A stretch of DNA of 64,000 nucleotides from Pinibacter soli (GTDB taxonomy: Bacteria > Bacteroidota > Bacteroidia > Chitinophagales > Chitinophagaceae), in the NCBI RefSeq assembly GCF_029961145.1, contig NZ_JASBRG010000007.1, positions 2,150,189 through 2,214,188 on the forward strand, given 5' to 3'. Below, one piece after another: positions 7,612 through 16,331 of the stretch (positions within the stretch are counted from its first letter, which is position 1; each line of letters begins with the position of its first letter). The notes below the pieces were generated by a model. It made no database searches, was not told the origin of the DNA, and was given only the letters and a program-made list of their open reading frames with translations. The position numbers and the translations under genes were made by a program.

Positions 7612-10101
7612 ATGAAAAAAATATTGCTTGCGTTTTCATTATTGTTAATTACAACAGTTTTGTTTGCTCAATACACCGAGCAACAACTCAATACCAACTG
7701 GACATTCAAAAACATAAACCAACAACAATGGTTACCTGCAACAGTTCCAGGCACAGTGCACACAGATCTTTTGAGCAATAAAAAAATAGAAGATCCTTTC
7801 TATCGAGATAATGAGCCTAAGCTCCGCTGGATCGAACGTGAGAACTGGGAATACAAAACTACTTTTCCCATAGATGTGGCTACTTTGCAAAAGCAACATA
7901 TATTATTACAATTTGACGGGCTGGATACCTATGCAGATGTGTATTTGAACGGCAAACTTTTCATGAGTGCCAACAATATGTTTCGTGTATGGAAAGCGGA
8001 CGCTAAAAACTTTTTGAAAGCATCGGGCAATGAATTGATCATTAAATTCAGATCGGCACAAAACTTTGTAGATTCAACAGAAAATGCAAACTATCCATTG
8101 CGATTGCCCGAAAATGACCGTGTATATGCCCGCAAGGCACAGTATCATTTTGGTTGGGACTGGGGCCCAAAATTTACTACATGTGGCATTTGGCGCCCGG
8201 TAAAAATTGTTAGCTGGAACGATGTGAAAGTAAACAATATACAGATCACCACTCCTGAAATAACAGCGGCCAATGCAGTAGTCAAGGCCGTTATAAACAT
8301 TCAAAGCGACGTTGCAAAAACCGTAAACATCAATGCTTCACCGTATATCAATAACCGTTCGGTAACATTACAACAAGGAGAAAATAATATTGAGCTCTCA
8401 TTTAATATTGCAAAACCTGTACTGTGGTGGAGCAATGGATTGGGCGAACCGCATTTGTATTCTTTAGCATTTACTTTTTCGGATGGCAATAAAGTATTTC
8501 AGCAAAAAAATGAAACGTTTGGTGTGCGTACTGTACACCTGATTCAAAAACCGGATGCTGCAGGTAAAAGTTTTTACATAGAACTGAACGGCGTACCTGT
8601 GTTCTTAAAGGGAGGCAATTATATTCCACAATCTCCATTCCTTACAGCAAAAAAATATGATGACTATGCGAAGCTGATAAATGATGCAAAAACAGCCAAC
8701 TTCAATGCATTACGTGTATGGGGCGGCGGCACCTATGAAGAAGATATGTTTTACGATCTGTGTGACAAAAATGGCATCCTGGTATGGCAGGATCTTATGT
8801 TCGCCTGCGGTATGTACCCGGCAGATGAGGCGTCACTGAATAATATAAAAACAGAGCTAAAAGAAAATATTGAAAGATTGCGCAACCATCCAAGTATTGC
8901 GTTGTGGTGTGGTAACAATGAAAATAAGGAAGGCTGGTTCAACTGGTTCTGGCAGCGTGACTATAAAATATCTGCAACCGATTCGGTGAAATTGTATGAT
9001 TGGTATCAAACCATATTTGAAAAAACAATTCCTCAAATAATAACGCAATGCGATCCACAACGGGATTACTGGCCTACTTCCCCTTCGTATGGTTGGGAAC
9101 ACAAGGAAAGCCTTACCGAGGGCGATTCGCATTATTGGGGTGTGTGGCACGGACCTGCATATGATTTTGAAATATTTGAAGAAAAAACCGGACGCTTTGT
9201 TTCTGAATATGGTATGCAGGGATTTCCTACCTGGAATACTATTGAGCGGTTTGCATTACCTGAGGACTATGATACAACAAGCAATGTAATGCGTGTGCAC
9301 CAGCGTAACCCACCGGGATATGGAAAGATAAAATCGTACATGAGCCGCTATTATAAAACGCCTAAAAATTTTTATGCCATAGCCTATGTAAGCCAGGTAT
9401 TACAGCAATATGGCATTGGTAAAAGCACAGAAATTCATCGCCGCAAAATGCCTTATTGCATGGGTACATTTTATTGGCAGCTGAACGATTGCTGGCCGGT
9501 AGTATCATGGAGCAGCATTGATGGATCGGGCAACTGGAAAGCGCTGCACTACCAACTTGCAAAGAATTATGCACCGTTTTTAATTACAGTAAAGGATAAC
9601 AATCAACCTCCATCCATTTACATTGTGTCAGATAAACTTACTGAAACAAAAGCAGTATTATCGTATACAGTAACAGACTTTAGCGGTAAGGTGCTGATGC
9701 CTAAAAAGCAACAGAACGTGGTAGTGAGTAAAAACAGTAGCAAGTCCTATATAGATTTCAGTAACAAAGATTTTGCACGTATTGATACAGCTAACGCTGT
9801 AATGCAAATTGAATTGAAAAACGGTAATGAAGTACTGGCTACCCAAAATTATTATTTTACCCGCCCTAAAAATCTTGCGCTACCTCCGGTCACAATACGT
9901 GTGAAGATGATTGACAGTACTACGCTGGAAGTGACTGCTGATAAGCTGGCTAAAAATGTCTGGTTATCTGTAAAGGCAAAAAACGCCCACTTTTCTGATA
10001 ACTTTTTCGATCTTATGCCGGGAACTGCTAAGCGGATTACGGTAAGTGAAGCTGTGACAGAAAGAGAGGTGCAGACTTACTCATTGGCGGATTCGTATTA
10101 A
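7612..10101 (+). CDS. GH2-family beta-mannosidase
   Basis: An 829-residue retaining glycosidase that releases beta-linked mannose, for example the Man-beta-1,4-GlcNAc core of N-glycans or manno-oligosaccharides. The signal peptide MKKILLAFSLLLITTVLFAQ suggests periplasmic location. The order is a jelly-roll sugar-binding domain (about 22-200, with ENWEYKTTF and FDGLDTYADVYLNG), an immunoglobulin-like domain (about 200-305), then the TIM barrel with NALRVWGGGTYEEDMFYDLC (about 365), acid/base Glu437 in WCGNNEN and nucleophile Glu532 in SEYGMQGFP. The last about 150 residues form beta-sandwich domains. Spacing and motifs match the Bacteroides Man2A type rather than beta-galactosidases. It follows the GH92 gene on the same strand and ends at a strong terminator. 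Confidence 0.94.
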   Translation: MKKILLAFSLLLITTVLFAQYTEQQLNTNWTFKNINQQQWLPATVPGTVHTDLLSNKKIEDPFYRDNEPKLRWIERENWEYKTTFPIDVATLQKQHILLQFDGLDTYADVYLNGKLFMSANNMFRVWKADAKNFLKASGNELIIKFRSAQNFVDSTENANYPLRLPENDRVYARKAQYHFGWDWGPKFTTCGIWRPVKIVSWNDVKVNNIQITTPEITAANAVVKAVINIQSDVAKTVNINASPYINNRSVTLQQGENNIELSFNIAKPVLWWSNGLGEPHLYSLAFTFSDGNKVFQQKNETFGVRTVHLIQKPDAAGKSFYIELNGVPVFLKGGNYIPQSPFLTAKKYDDYAKLINDAKTANFNALRVWGGGTYEEDMFYDLCDKNGILVWQDLMFACGMYPADEASLNNIKTELKENIERLRNHPSIALWCGNNENKEGWFNWFWQRDYKISATDSVKLYDWYQTIFEKTIPQIITQCDPQRDYWPTSPSYGWEHKESLTEGDSHYWGVWHGPAYDFEIFEEKTGRFVSEYGMQGFPTWNTIERFALPEDYDTTSNVMRVHQRNPPGYGKIKSYMSRYYKTPKNFYAIAYVSQVLQQYGIGKSTEIHRRKMPYCMGTFYWQLNDCWPVVSWSSIDGSGNWKALHYQLAKNYAPFLITVKDNNQPPSIYIVSDKLTETKAVLSYTVTDFSGKVLMPKKQQNVVVSKNSSKSYIDFSNKDFARIDTANAVMQIELKNGNEVLATQNYYFTRPKNLALPPVTIRVKMIDSTTLEVTADKLAKNVWLSVKAKNAHFSDNFFDLMPGTAKRITVSEAVTEREVQTYSLADSY

Positions 10102-10107
10102 AATAAA

Positions 10108-10165
10108 GATGCCGTTTGTAATTTTCAACATAATTAAAGTTGCAGACGGCATCCAATCTTTTTTT
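10108..10165 (+). terminator. Rho-independent terminator after the GH2 gene
   Basis: Fourteen-base arms (10108-10121 GATGCCGTTTGTAA and 10140-10153) pair fully with two G-U wobbles. The core is GATGCCGT/ACGGCATC, followed by CAATCTTTTTTTA. It starts six bases after the GH2 stop codon. Confidence 0.85.
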
Positions 10166-10249
10166 ACATTTGAAATTTATTTTATGTAGAAGAAATACAT
10201 TTCCAACTACTATCAGGCAAATGGACGAAATAACCGGAACCAACAAGCG

Positions 10250-10292
10250 AAGCTGAAATTACTTTGAATCAGGAAAGTGCCTTTTTCAGCTT
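10250..10292 (+). promoter_or_regulatory. Two-step hairpin in the leader of the sigma-factor gene
   Basis: An outer stem AAGCTGAAA/TTTCAGCTT (10250-10258 and 10284-10292) encloses an inner stem ACTTT/AAAGT (10261-10265 and 10274-10278). TTAATAAG follows. It lies about 90 bases before the sigma-factor ATG and after the GH2 terminator. It could be a back-up terminator or a leader structure controlling the sigma gene. No protein or ligand-binding motif is recognisable. Confidence 0.4.
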
Positions 10293-10381
10293 TTAATAAG
10301 TCTCCATTAACGCAATCTTTCTTGCCTGAAACACTACTTTTACAATTAACACATTTACTATTTGGAAAAAAATGCCGGGAA

Positions 10382-10906
10382 ATGTCAGGGGTAACATTGC
10401 TTGATGAACATATTTTACAAGACCTATTTAACAGGTATTTTGATAATATCTATGCCAATTTTTTATCAAAAACCAAAAGGCATGATATTGCCAGCGATTT
10501 AACGCAGGCTACCTTTGTTAAATTCTGGAATTATCGCTCCTCTTATTCACCGGAAATTTCTGTAGAAGCTCAGCTATATCAAAAGGCAAAACAGGTTTTT
10601 ATTGACTGGCTCAGAAGAGAAGCCCACCAAAGAAAGCTTATTAAAGAGATAGAAAACGATACAGAAAGAAATGAGTCCTCCAGGCTGGAGCTTACCGATC
10701 TGTTAAAAAAAGCGATAGAACAACTTCCTCCAATCAGAAAAAAAATCTTTCTATTATCGTATGTGGAGGGGTTTTCTAACAAGGAGATTGCATCGCTACA
10801 AAAAATTTCAATACGAACTGTAGAGGGGCACGTTCAAAAAGCATTATATCAATTACGCAAATCATTGACTTGGCATTTAGTACTTTTGGCAGCCTTTATA
10901 GTTTAA
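10382..10906 (+). CDS. ECF-subfamily RNA polymerase sigma factor
   Basis: A 174-residue sigma-70-family protein. Region 2 spans about residues 10-50 (DLFNRYFDNIYANFLS, then DLTQATFVKFWNY, which binds the -10 element and core polymerase). Region 4 spans about 115-165, with a helix-turn-helix (FSNKEIASLQKISIRTVEGHV) that reads the -35 element. The frame is open upstream to a GTG at 10277, but the upstream residues are unlike sigma factors, so the ATG at 10382 is chosen. It is the plausible partner of the FecR protein encoded at 3809-4849 and would then drive the mannoside locus. Sigma and FecR genes are usually adjacent and co-oriented; here they are separated by both mannosidase genes and face opposite ways. 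The C-terminus is short and slightly hydrophobic (WHLVLLAAFIV). Confidence 0.9.
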   Translation: MSGVTLLDEHILQDLFNRYFDNIYANFLSKTKRHDIASDLTQATFVKFWNYRSSYSPEISVEAQLYQKAKQVFIDWLRREAHQRKLIKEIENDTERNESSRLELTDLLKKAIEQLPPIRKKIFLLSYVEGFSNKEIASLQKISIRTVEGHVQKALYQLRKSLTWHLVLLAAFIV

Positions 10907-10953
10907 AGCACTAAATAGCAGCTCTTGCCACTACTCATCTGCAAGGACTCCAC

Positions 10954-10991
10954 AGAATTTATCCTTAGATACTGTAGTTTCGATAAATTCT
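10954..10991. terminator. 10-bp inverted repeat between convergent genes
   Basis: AGAATTTATC (10954-10963) and GATAAATTCT (10982-10991) are perfect inverse complements around an 18-base loop, between the sigma-factor gene and the convergent lipoprotein gene whose stop codon it overlaps. It is AT-rich with no long T tract, so it would be at best a weak bidirectional terminator. Confidence 0.3.
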
Positions 10992-11829
10992 AATTATGAT
11001 CAATTAATTGCAGCTGAATTCCGAAGCCAACATAATAACCGCCTGGATTTGTTGGACTGGCAGGCTGGTGTTCCCATAGCTCTAGCTTTTTATAAATCAA
11101 TCCTATGTTTTTCGCATATTTCTCTGCAGAATAAGCTCTGGTGGCAAAGTCGTTTACGTTTGTAGGTGTTTGATTGTCAGCGAGCAGGTTGGTGGAGGCG
11201 TCTTCCTGGCTTACAGTCAGCACATTCGTGTATGTCTTGCCGTTTATTGTATCATTTTTCCCTACTCCTGTATAAGTGAAATCCCAATCTCCCATTCCGC
11301 CATCTACCGTAAAATTGTATCTGGCAGCGTCAGGACTTGCTTCTGAATACGGAAAGGCAGGAAGATAACTATTTCCTTTCCACGTTAAATTCACCGCGAT
11401 AGGAAGCTTGAGCGATTGATATTTAAAGTTGTATAAATCGACAGTTTCAAGCGTCTCTCTTGTCGGGACCATATAATATTCGCCCATAGTTTTCCAATCA
11501 TTATCGTTTATGCTTGACGACGGACGTATGTAACGGATCAATCGATATGCAATTCTGTTGAGATTATCTGTTAAAGAATCGTCAACCACATCTTTTAACT
11601 GGTACTGTGTCTGAACCTTTTGAGAATTGTAATAATTAGTAGAATCCAACAAATAGATCCAGTATTTGCCTTTTGCCAAAGGCATGTATTCTCTCAGTTG
11701 ATCGCTCTTGTAATTGTCGGTTTTTGAACATGCTGCGAAAACCATTGTTATACAAGCAATTACAATCAGCCACTGAACGCGGCTGCTTATACTGAACTTA
11801 TTTGTTTCCTGGAACGATTGATTGATCAC
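10990..11829 (-). CDS. Hypothetical lipoprotein
   Basis: A 279-residue protein of unknown function. The N-terminus has a hydrophobic stretch (VQWLIVIACITMVFAAC) with a lipobox ending at Cys34, so it is predicted to be a lipoprotein anchored in a membrane. The mature part is rich in Tyr, Asn, Thr and Asp. It has the segment REYMPLAKGKYWIYLLDSTN and alternating beta-type patterns (YRLIRYIRP, WDFTYTGVGKND), suggesting a beta-rich secreted domain. The first about 17 residues before the hydrophobic core are long for a signal peptide, so the true start could be slightly downstream. It faces the sigma-factor gene convergently. I do not recognise a family, and no link to mannoside use is shown. Confidence 0.75.
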   Translation of the reverse strand: MINQSFQETNKFSISSRVQWLIVIACITMVFAACSKTDNYKSDQLREYMPLAKGKYWIYLLDSTNYYNSQKVQTQYQLKDVVDDSLTDNLNRIAYRLIRYIRPSSSINDNDWKTMGEYYMVPTRETLETVDLYNFKYQSLKLPIAVNLTWKGNSYLPAFPYSEASPDAARYNFTVDGGMGDWDFTYTGVGKNDTINGKTYTNVLTVSQEDASTNLLADNQTPTNVNDFATRAYSAEKYAKNIGLIYKKLELWEHQPASPTNPGGYYVGFGIQLQLIDHN

Positions 11830-11922
11830 TGCAATTGGTTTAAAATAATACTTCTATAGATGCAAGAAAATAAAAACCGGTTGTATAACCGGTTTCTGAA
11901 CGTTTTAAATATAGAAATATTG

Positions 11923-13029
11923 TTAAAGAATTGTGCTCCTTTGAATAATGCCTCCACCGATAACATCATCGCCTTCGTAAAAAACGGCGCTCTGCCCGGG
12001 CGCAATGCCCTTGGCGTTTTCGTAAAAGCGTACGGCTATGCCGTTGTTATCGTTATTGTAAAGATTGCTAAGGCTTCCTTTGTCCTTGTAACGGATCTTT
12101 GTAGTTGCTTCCATTCCATCTGTAACCGCATCATATTTCATCCAGTTGATCCGGGCAACATTCATCTCGGGTCTTTCAAGATCAACTTCATCACCCAAAA
12201 CAACTGTATTGGTTTCGGGACGTATTTCTGTTACAAAAACAGGCTTTCCGAGCGCAATATCAAGTCCCTTACGCTGGCCGATTGTATAAAAAGGATAACC
12301 TTTATGTTTTCCAAGTATTTTACCTGATTTATCTACGAAAAAACCACCGGCAACTTTTTCTTCCAATCCTTCTACTTTCTTTTTCAGAAAGTTGCGGTAA
12401 TCATTGTCGGGCACAAAACATATTTCGTAGCTCTCAGCCTTTTTTGCCAGCTCAGGGTAACCGAAATCTGCCGCCATTTGGCGAATTTCCGTTTTGCGGT
12501 ACTTTCCTAAGGGCAATAATGTACGGCCCAAAAGATCCTGTTGCAATCCCCAAAGCACATAGCTCTGGTCCTTAAGTTCATCCAGGCCTTTACTCACGTA
12601 ATATCTGCCATTGCTGTGCTGGTGAATATTTCCGTAGTGCCCGGTCGCAATGAATTCACAATCAAGTGCATCGGCCCTCTTTAGCAAGGCGCGCCATTTG
12701 ATGTGCGTGTTACACATCACACATGGATTGGGCGTGCGGCCCGCCATATATTCTTCCACAAAGTTGTCGATTACAAAATCGCCGAACTCTTCACGTATAT
12801 CCAGTATAAAATGCGGAAAACCATGCTGTACGGCGGCCATTCGTGCATCATTGAAGCTGTCGAGATTGCAACAGCCCGTTTCTTTTTTTGAGGCACCGCT
12901 GGTGGCATAGTCCCACGTTTTCATGGTAATGCCTACCACTTCATACCCTTCCTGGTTGAGCATCAGAGCCGTAACGGTACTATCAATACCGCCACTCATT
13001 GCAACCAGGACTTTTCCTTTGCGGCTCAT
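11923..13029 (-). CDS. mnmA: tRNA-specific 2-thiouridylase MnmA
   Basis: A 368-residue cytoplasmic enzyme that makes 2-thiouridine at wobble position 34 of tRNA-Lys, -Glu and -Gln, using ATP and a persulfide relay. The ATP-binding PP-loop is SGGIDS at residues 12-17. The catalytic cysteines are visible as Cys103 in NPCVMCN and Cys204 in YEICFVPDNDYR. The C-terminal barrel has GIAPGQSAVFYEGDDVIGGG. Length and motif order are normal for the family. A perfect -7 promoter box lies 21 bases upstream of the ATG. It is the first of several tRNA-maturation genes in this half of the window. Confidence 0.97.
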   Translation of the reverse strand: MSRKGKVLVAMSGGIDSTVTALMLNQEGYEVVGITMKTWDYATSGASKKETGCCNLDSFNDARMAAVQHGFPHFILDIREEFGDFVIDNFVEEYMAGRTPNPCVMCNTHIKWRALLKRADALDCEFIATGHYGNIHQHSNGRYYVSKGLDELKDQSYVLWGLQQDLLGRTLLPLGKYRKTEIRQMAADFGYPELAKKAESYEICFVPDNDYRNFLKKKVEGLEEKVAGGFFVDKSGKILGKHKGYPFYTIGQRKGLDIALGKPVFVTEIRPETNTVVLGDEVDLERPEMNVARINWMKYDAVTDGMEATTKIRYKDKGSLSNLYNNDNNGIAVRFYENAKGIAPGQSAVFYEGDDVIGGGIIQRSTIL

Positions 13030-13050
13030 AATTAATTTTTAAAATATTTG

Positions 13051-13058
13051 CAAAGATA
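13051..13058 (-). promoter_or_regulatory. -7 promoter box of mnmA
   Basis: The minus strand reads TATCTTTG, a perfect TAnnTTTG match, with 21 bases to the mnmA ATG. A TTCG about 17 bases further upstream may be a weak -33 element. Confidence 0.6.
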
Positions 13059-13113
13059 CACATCATTCCATTTATCGAAGAATATCTATAGATCGCCAAC
13101 AATCATGGAAATG

Positions 13114-14112
13114 TCATTTTGTGAGGGATGTCTCAGTATCCCCCCGGAAATACTCCATTTCCTCACTCAAATCCAAAAAGGGATGTTGAGCGCTTAGTTT
13201 TTGAGCCTTTTCAAAATGTGTTCTTAGAAATTGCTGATGTGCATTTGTTGCAGGCTGCATTGATCGATGTTTGCGGGCAATCGCTATTTGGCGAATCTCT
13301 TTCATTAGCTCCTTTGACGCATCGGAAAAATAATATTGTGCAAATTTCTCAAACACAAATTCCGTGGCCGGATAATTCGGATGCACCATATCAACGTCAT
13401 AAAAACGATAATCACGCAGCACATCAATTACCAATTCATACGCAGGAAAATAATGCAAACGGTCAAACTTATTAACCATGTGATGAACAGCCTCAAGTAG
13501 TCTGGCTTTGCTTCTGTTATTCTCCACCACGCCATCACGGATATGCCTAACCGGACTAATGGTAAAAATGATCTTTAATTTCTTGTTGAAGTGAAACAAT
13601 CTATGCATCGTAGTATCCAGCGATGTAACTGTTTCTTCAATTGAAAGTAAATGTTTGCGGAAAGTTTGCGCCGGAGCACGATGACAGTTCGCGACTGAAT
13701 CATTGTTTTCAACCAATCTATATGAAAAAGAAGAGCCCAGAGTAATGATCAACCAATCTGCTTTTTTCAAAAATTCATGAGCCTTTTGTTGCGAAGCGTT
13801 AATTTGTGCTAAAACATTTTGCTGATCCATTCCGGAAAAACGTGAATGATGTTGCCAGCTTTGCCACAGTTCATTCAGATAAAAAAGATCGTCTGCAGTA
13901 TATTTTTTGTTTTCAATGTAACTCACAAGACTTCTGCAAACACTAACAGGATCAAATAATATACCGTTGGAATTTTGTAAAGTATTAAACTTCAACTCCT
14001 CAAGTCTGTTGCCAATATGCTCAGTAAAGCAGGAGCCCATGAGCATTATATTTTCTCCATATTGCACAGGAACATCCGGAGACTTGATGTTTATATCGAG
14101 CATGAAATTCAT
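13114..14112 (-). CDS. GSCFA-domain protein (SGNH/GDSL-like hydrolase)
   Basis: A 332-residue protein with the family-defining motif GSCFTEHIGNRLEELKF near residue 27, followed by NSNGILFDPVSVCRSL. A second block, ADWLIITLGSSFSYR, lies near residue 119, and a C-terminal catalytic-like block DMVHPNYPATEFVFEKF lies near 241, giving the SGNH-type Ser, Gly, Asn and Asp-x-x-His arrangement. GSCFA proteins are widespread in Bacteroidota. Their substrate is unknown, and an esterase or acetyl-hydrolase role is inferred from the fold. There is no signal peptide, so it is probably cytoplasmic. A second ATG lies three codons in. A perfect -7 box lies upstream. Confidence 0.85.
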   Translation of the reverse strand: MNFMLDINIKSPDVPVQYGENIMLMGSCFTEHIGNRLEELKFNTLQNSNGILFDPVSVCRSLVSYIENKKYTADDLFYLNELWQSWQHHSRFSGMDQQNVLAQINASQQKAHEFLKKADWLIITLGSSFSYRLVENNDSVANCHRAPAQTFRKHLLSIEETVTSLDTTMHRLFHFNKKLKIIFTISPVRHIRDGVVENNRSKARLLEAVHHMVNKFDRLHYFPAYELVIDVLRDYRFYDVDMVHPNYPATEFVFEKFAQYYFSDASKELMKEIRQIAIARKHRSMQPATNAHQQFLRTHFEKAQKLSAQHPFLDLSEEMEYFRGDTETSLTK

Positions 14113-14140
14113 CCGACGGAAAAATTAAAAATTTAAAAGA

Positions 14141-14148
14141 CAAAAGTA
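14141..14148 (-). promoter_or_regulatory. -7 promoter box of the GSCFA gene
   Basis: The minus strand reads TACTTTTG, a perfect TAnnTTTG match, with 28 bases to the first possible ATG. Confidence 0.5.
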
Positions 14149-14154
14149 AAACGA

Positions 14155-14313
14155 ATTAATAATTAATAATTGATAATTAATATTGCACCTCTCAAAAGCG
14201 CTGATCACTCCTCCCTTCTCATTACATCAAAAGCGCTGACTTTAACGGAGTCACAATTCCTCAATAGTGCAGCCCTATTAATTATTCTTTATTAATTATT
14301 AATTATTAATTAA
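14155..14313. repeat. Word-repeat inverted element, ATTAATA words
   Basis: The left arm (about 14155-14185) is made of ATTAATA-type words and the right arm (about 14276-14313) of the reverse complement (ATTAATT, ATTATTCTTT). The right arm runs into the stop codon of the lyase gene. The spacer holds the direct repeat TCAAAAGCGCTGA twice. The same words recur at 41601-41716, 44140-44410 and 46702-46832. Confidence 0.75.
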
Positions 14314-15179
14314 TAAAACACGCTGTCTGCCAATACCAGACTCTTTTGCAGCGCTTCTTTGTCAATACCTGTAGTAATCTTTTTGTTTTCGAGATAGTTG
14401 ATGATCCACTCCATATCCATATTTCCTACCAAATTATCATTTGCCATTGGGCAACCACCAATACCTTTTAAAGCTCCATCAATGCGATAGCAACCGGCGC
14501 TTAAAGCTGCTTCCAGTTTTTTTGTTCTGTTAAGTGAAGTGGAGTGCAAATGAATGCCTACTTCGTATTCAGGCAACATCTTTATTACGTAGAATGTTAA
14601 ATCGCTTACTTGTTGAGCAGTTGCAACTCCCACGGTATCAGCGAGGGAGATAATTTTAATTCCTAATGGTGTCAGTTTGTTTATCCATTCAACCACAATG
14701 TCTTTGTTGTACTCATCTCCATAAGGGTTTCCAAACGCCATTGAAATATACACCACCAATTCCTTACCGCTGTTTACACAAATCTCCTGCAATTGTTTTA
14801 CTGTCTCGAAAGAATCTTCTATAGAACGATTGGTATTACGCATTTGAAATGTAGGAGAAATGGAAAAGGGAAACCCAAGATAGTTGATAGCATCAAAAGC
14901 TGTTGCATCTTGCGCCCCGCGTACATTTGCTACGATAGCTAACAACTTTGTCTTTGAGCTGCCAATATCAATTTTCGTTACCACCTCCTTTGCATCTGCC
15001 ATTTGAGGAATAGCTTTAGCTGAAACAAAGCTTGTAAAATCAAGTGTATCGAATCCTACTTTTAAAAGACTGTTGATGTATTCAACTTTTGTTGAAGTTG
15101 GAATAAAATTTTTCCAGCCTTGCATAGCATCACGAGGGCACTCTATCAATTTTATTTTTCTAATATCGGTTTGTTCCAC
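14310..15179 (-). CDS. Hydroxymethylglutaryl-CoA lyase-family protein
   Basis: A 289-residue HMGL-like TIM-barrel enzyme, expected to cleave 3-hydroxy-3-methylglutaryl-CoA to acetoacetate and acetyl-CoA in leucine breakdown. Seen are the N-terminal ECPRDAMQGW (the catalytic Arg-Asp pair), metal-binding HLHSTS near residue 204, and the cysteine loop GIGGCPMANDNLVGNM near residue 239. The first motif differs from the usual VGPRDGLQNE; I believe this variant is common in Bacteroidota homologues, but it could mark a related aldolase-type lyase. It appears monocistronic. The stop codon lies inside the arm of an inverted word repeat. Confidence 0.85.
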   Translation of the reverse strand: MEQTDIRKIKLIECPRDAMQGWKNFIPTSTKVEYINSLLKVGFDTLDFTSFVSAKAIPQMADAKEVVTKIDIGSSKTKLLAIVANVRGAQDATAFDAINYLGFPFSISPTFQMRNTNRSIEDSFETVKQLQEICVNSGKELVVYISMAFGNPYGDEYNKDIVVEWINKLTPLGIKIISLADTVGVATAQQVSDLTFYVIKMLPEYEVGIHLHSTSLNRTKKLEAALSAGCYRIDGALKGIGGCPMANDNLVGNMDMEWIINYLENKKITTGIDKEALQKSLVLADSVFY

Positions 15180-15376
15180 TTTATGCTTTTGAAAATTGTT
15201 CTCTGTTGTTTAATTTTTGACCAGATGAAAATACAAAATTCTCTGAAACTGCGGCAGTAAGCCCATCTTCAATAAAAAGTTTCCACACAGGCAACCCATT
15301 TCTCTCATTCGTCGTATTCATTGTTAGTTACCCGCGAAAGCATCCAATCAATTTTACCATTAAAAATTATCTTTCA

Positions 15377-16240
15377 ATGAAACAAGTATTTCACTATGCC
15401 ACCGGCATTTCTGCAGTTTTGTGTATGGCAATGTTGTTTGCATCATGCTCAAAGGACAACAACAATAACAATACTAACAACACCCGCAAGCCTTCTGTCC
15501 AAATTATTGACAACCCGCGTTTTGGAAAAATCCTCGCCGATAGTAATGGTCGGACACTGTATGTCTTTGCACCGGATGTTAAAGGAACTTCTGTGTGTAC
15601 AGGCAGTTGCCTTGTTACATGGCCACTTCTCTATATAAAAGACCCATCTGTTTCTCAAGGCATTGGCCATAACGACATTGAAGATATTGACCGCACAGAT
15701 GGGCAGGAACAACTCACTTACAAAGGCTGGCCCCTATACTACAATGTAAACGACACCAAGGAAGGCGATGTTAATGGCGATGGTTTTAATGGCGTTTGGT
15801 TCGTAGCAAAACCCGACTACACGCTGATGATTGCCAGAGCGCAACTTGTAGGCAACGATAATAAAAATTATAAACACGATTATACAGAAGGAACGGAGAA
15901 TACAGTCTATATCGTAGATAGCATGGGCCGTACGCTCTATGCTTTTACACCGGACAAATTCAATAAAAACAATTACACGGCAGCTGATTTTAGCAACGAC
16001 CCCACGTGGCCAATATTCCAGGTTTCATCTGTTCAAAGTTTGCCATCTATACTATCAAAAGCAGATTTCGGATCCATTACGGTGTTTGGTAAAAAACAAC
16101 TCACATTTAAAGGATGGCCATTATATTACTTTGGCCCCGATGGAGCGAATAGCAGAGGTATAAACAAAGGCGTAAGTGTTCCTTCGCCTGGTATTTGGCC
16201 AATTACAAACACAACTACGGCAACGGCGCCGCCACAATAA
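15377..16240 (+). CDS. Lipoprotein with two PF03640-type secreted repeats
   Basis: A 287-residue lipoprotein with lipobox MLFASC (Cys24) and an Asn-rich linker. The first repeat is at about residues 45-150 (GRTLYVFAPD, then CTGSCLVTWPL, then LTYKGWPLYYNVND). The second is at about 175-275 (GRTLYAFTPD, then DPTWPIF, then LTFKGWPLYYFGPD). Each resembles the secreted-repeat family PF03640 (COG4315), whose function is unknown though often near redox or electron-transfer genes. The CxxxC pair of the first repeat is replaced in the second by a segment without cysteines. A near-match to the -7 box (TATCTTTC) ends one base before the ATG. A strong terminator follows. Confidence 0.85.
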   Translation: MKQVFHYATGISAVLCMAMLFASCSKDNNNNNTNNTRKPSVQIIDNPRFGKILADSNGRTLYVFAPDVKGTSVCTGSCLVTWPLLYIKDPSVSQGIGHNDIEDIDRTDGQEQLTYKGWPLYYNVNDTKEGDVNGDGFNGVWFVAKPDYTLMIARAQLVGNDNKNYKHDYTEGTENTVYIVDSMGRTLYAFTPDKFNKNNYTAADFSNDPTWPIFQVSSVQSLPSILSKADFGSITVFGKKQLTFKGWPLYYFGPDGANSRGINKGVSVPSPGIWPITNTTTATAPPQ

Positions 16241-16289
16241 TTTATTAGCCCGAATTCCAGTATTCATTAGCCCTGTCCATTTAAAGGCT

Positions 16290-16324
16290 GAGCAGCTGAT
16301 CAAGTGATCGGCTGCTCTTTTTTT
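16290..16324 (+). terminator. Strong Rho-independent terminator
   Basis: The 12-bp stem GAGCAGCTGATC/GATCGGCTGCTC has one wobble, an AAGT tetraloop and seven T residues. Confidence 0.9.
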
Positions 16325-16331
16325 GCAAGAT

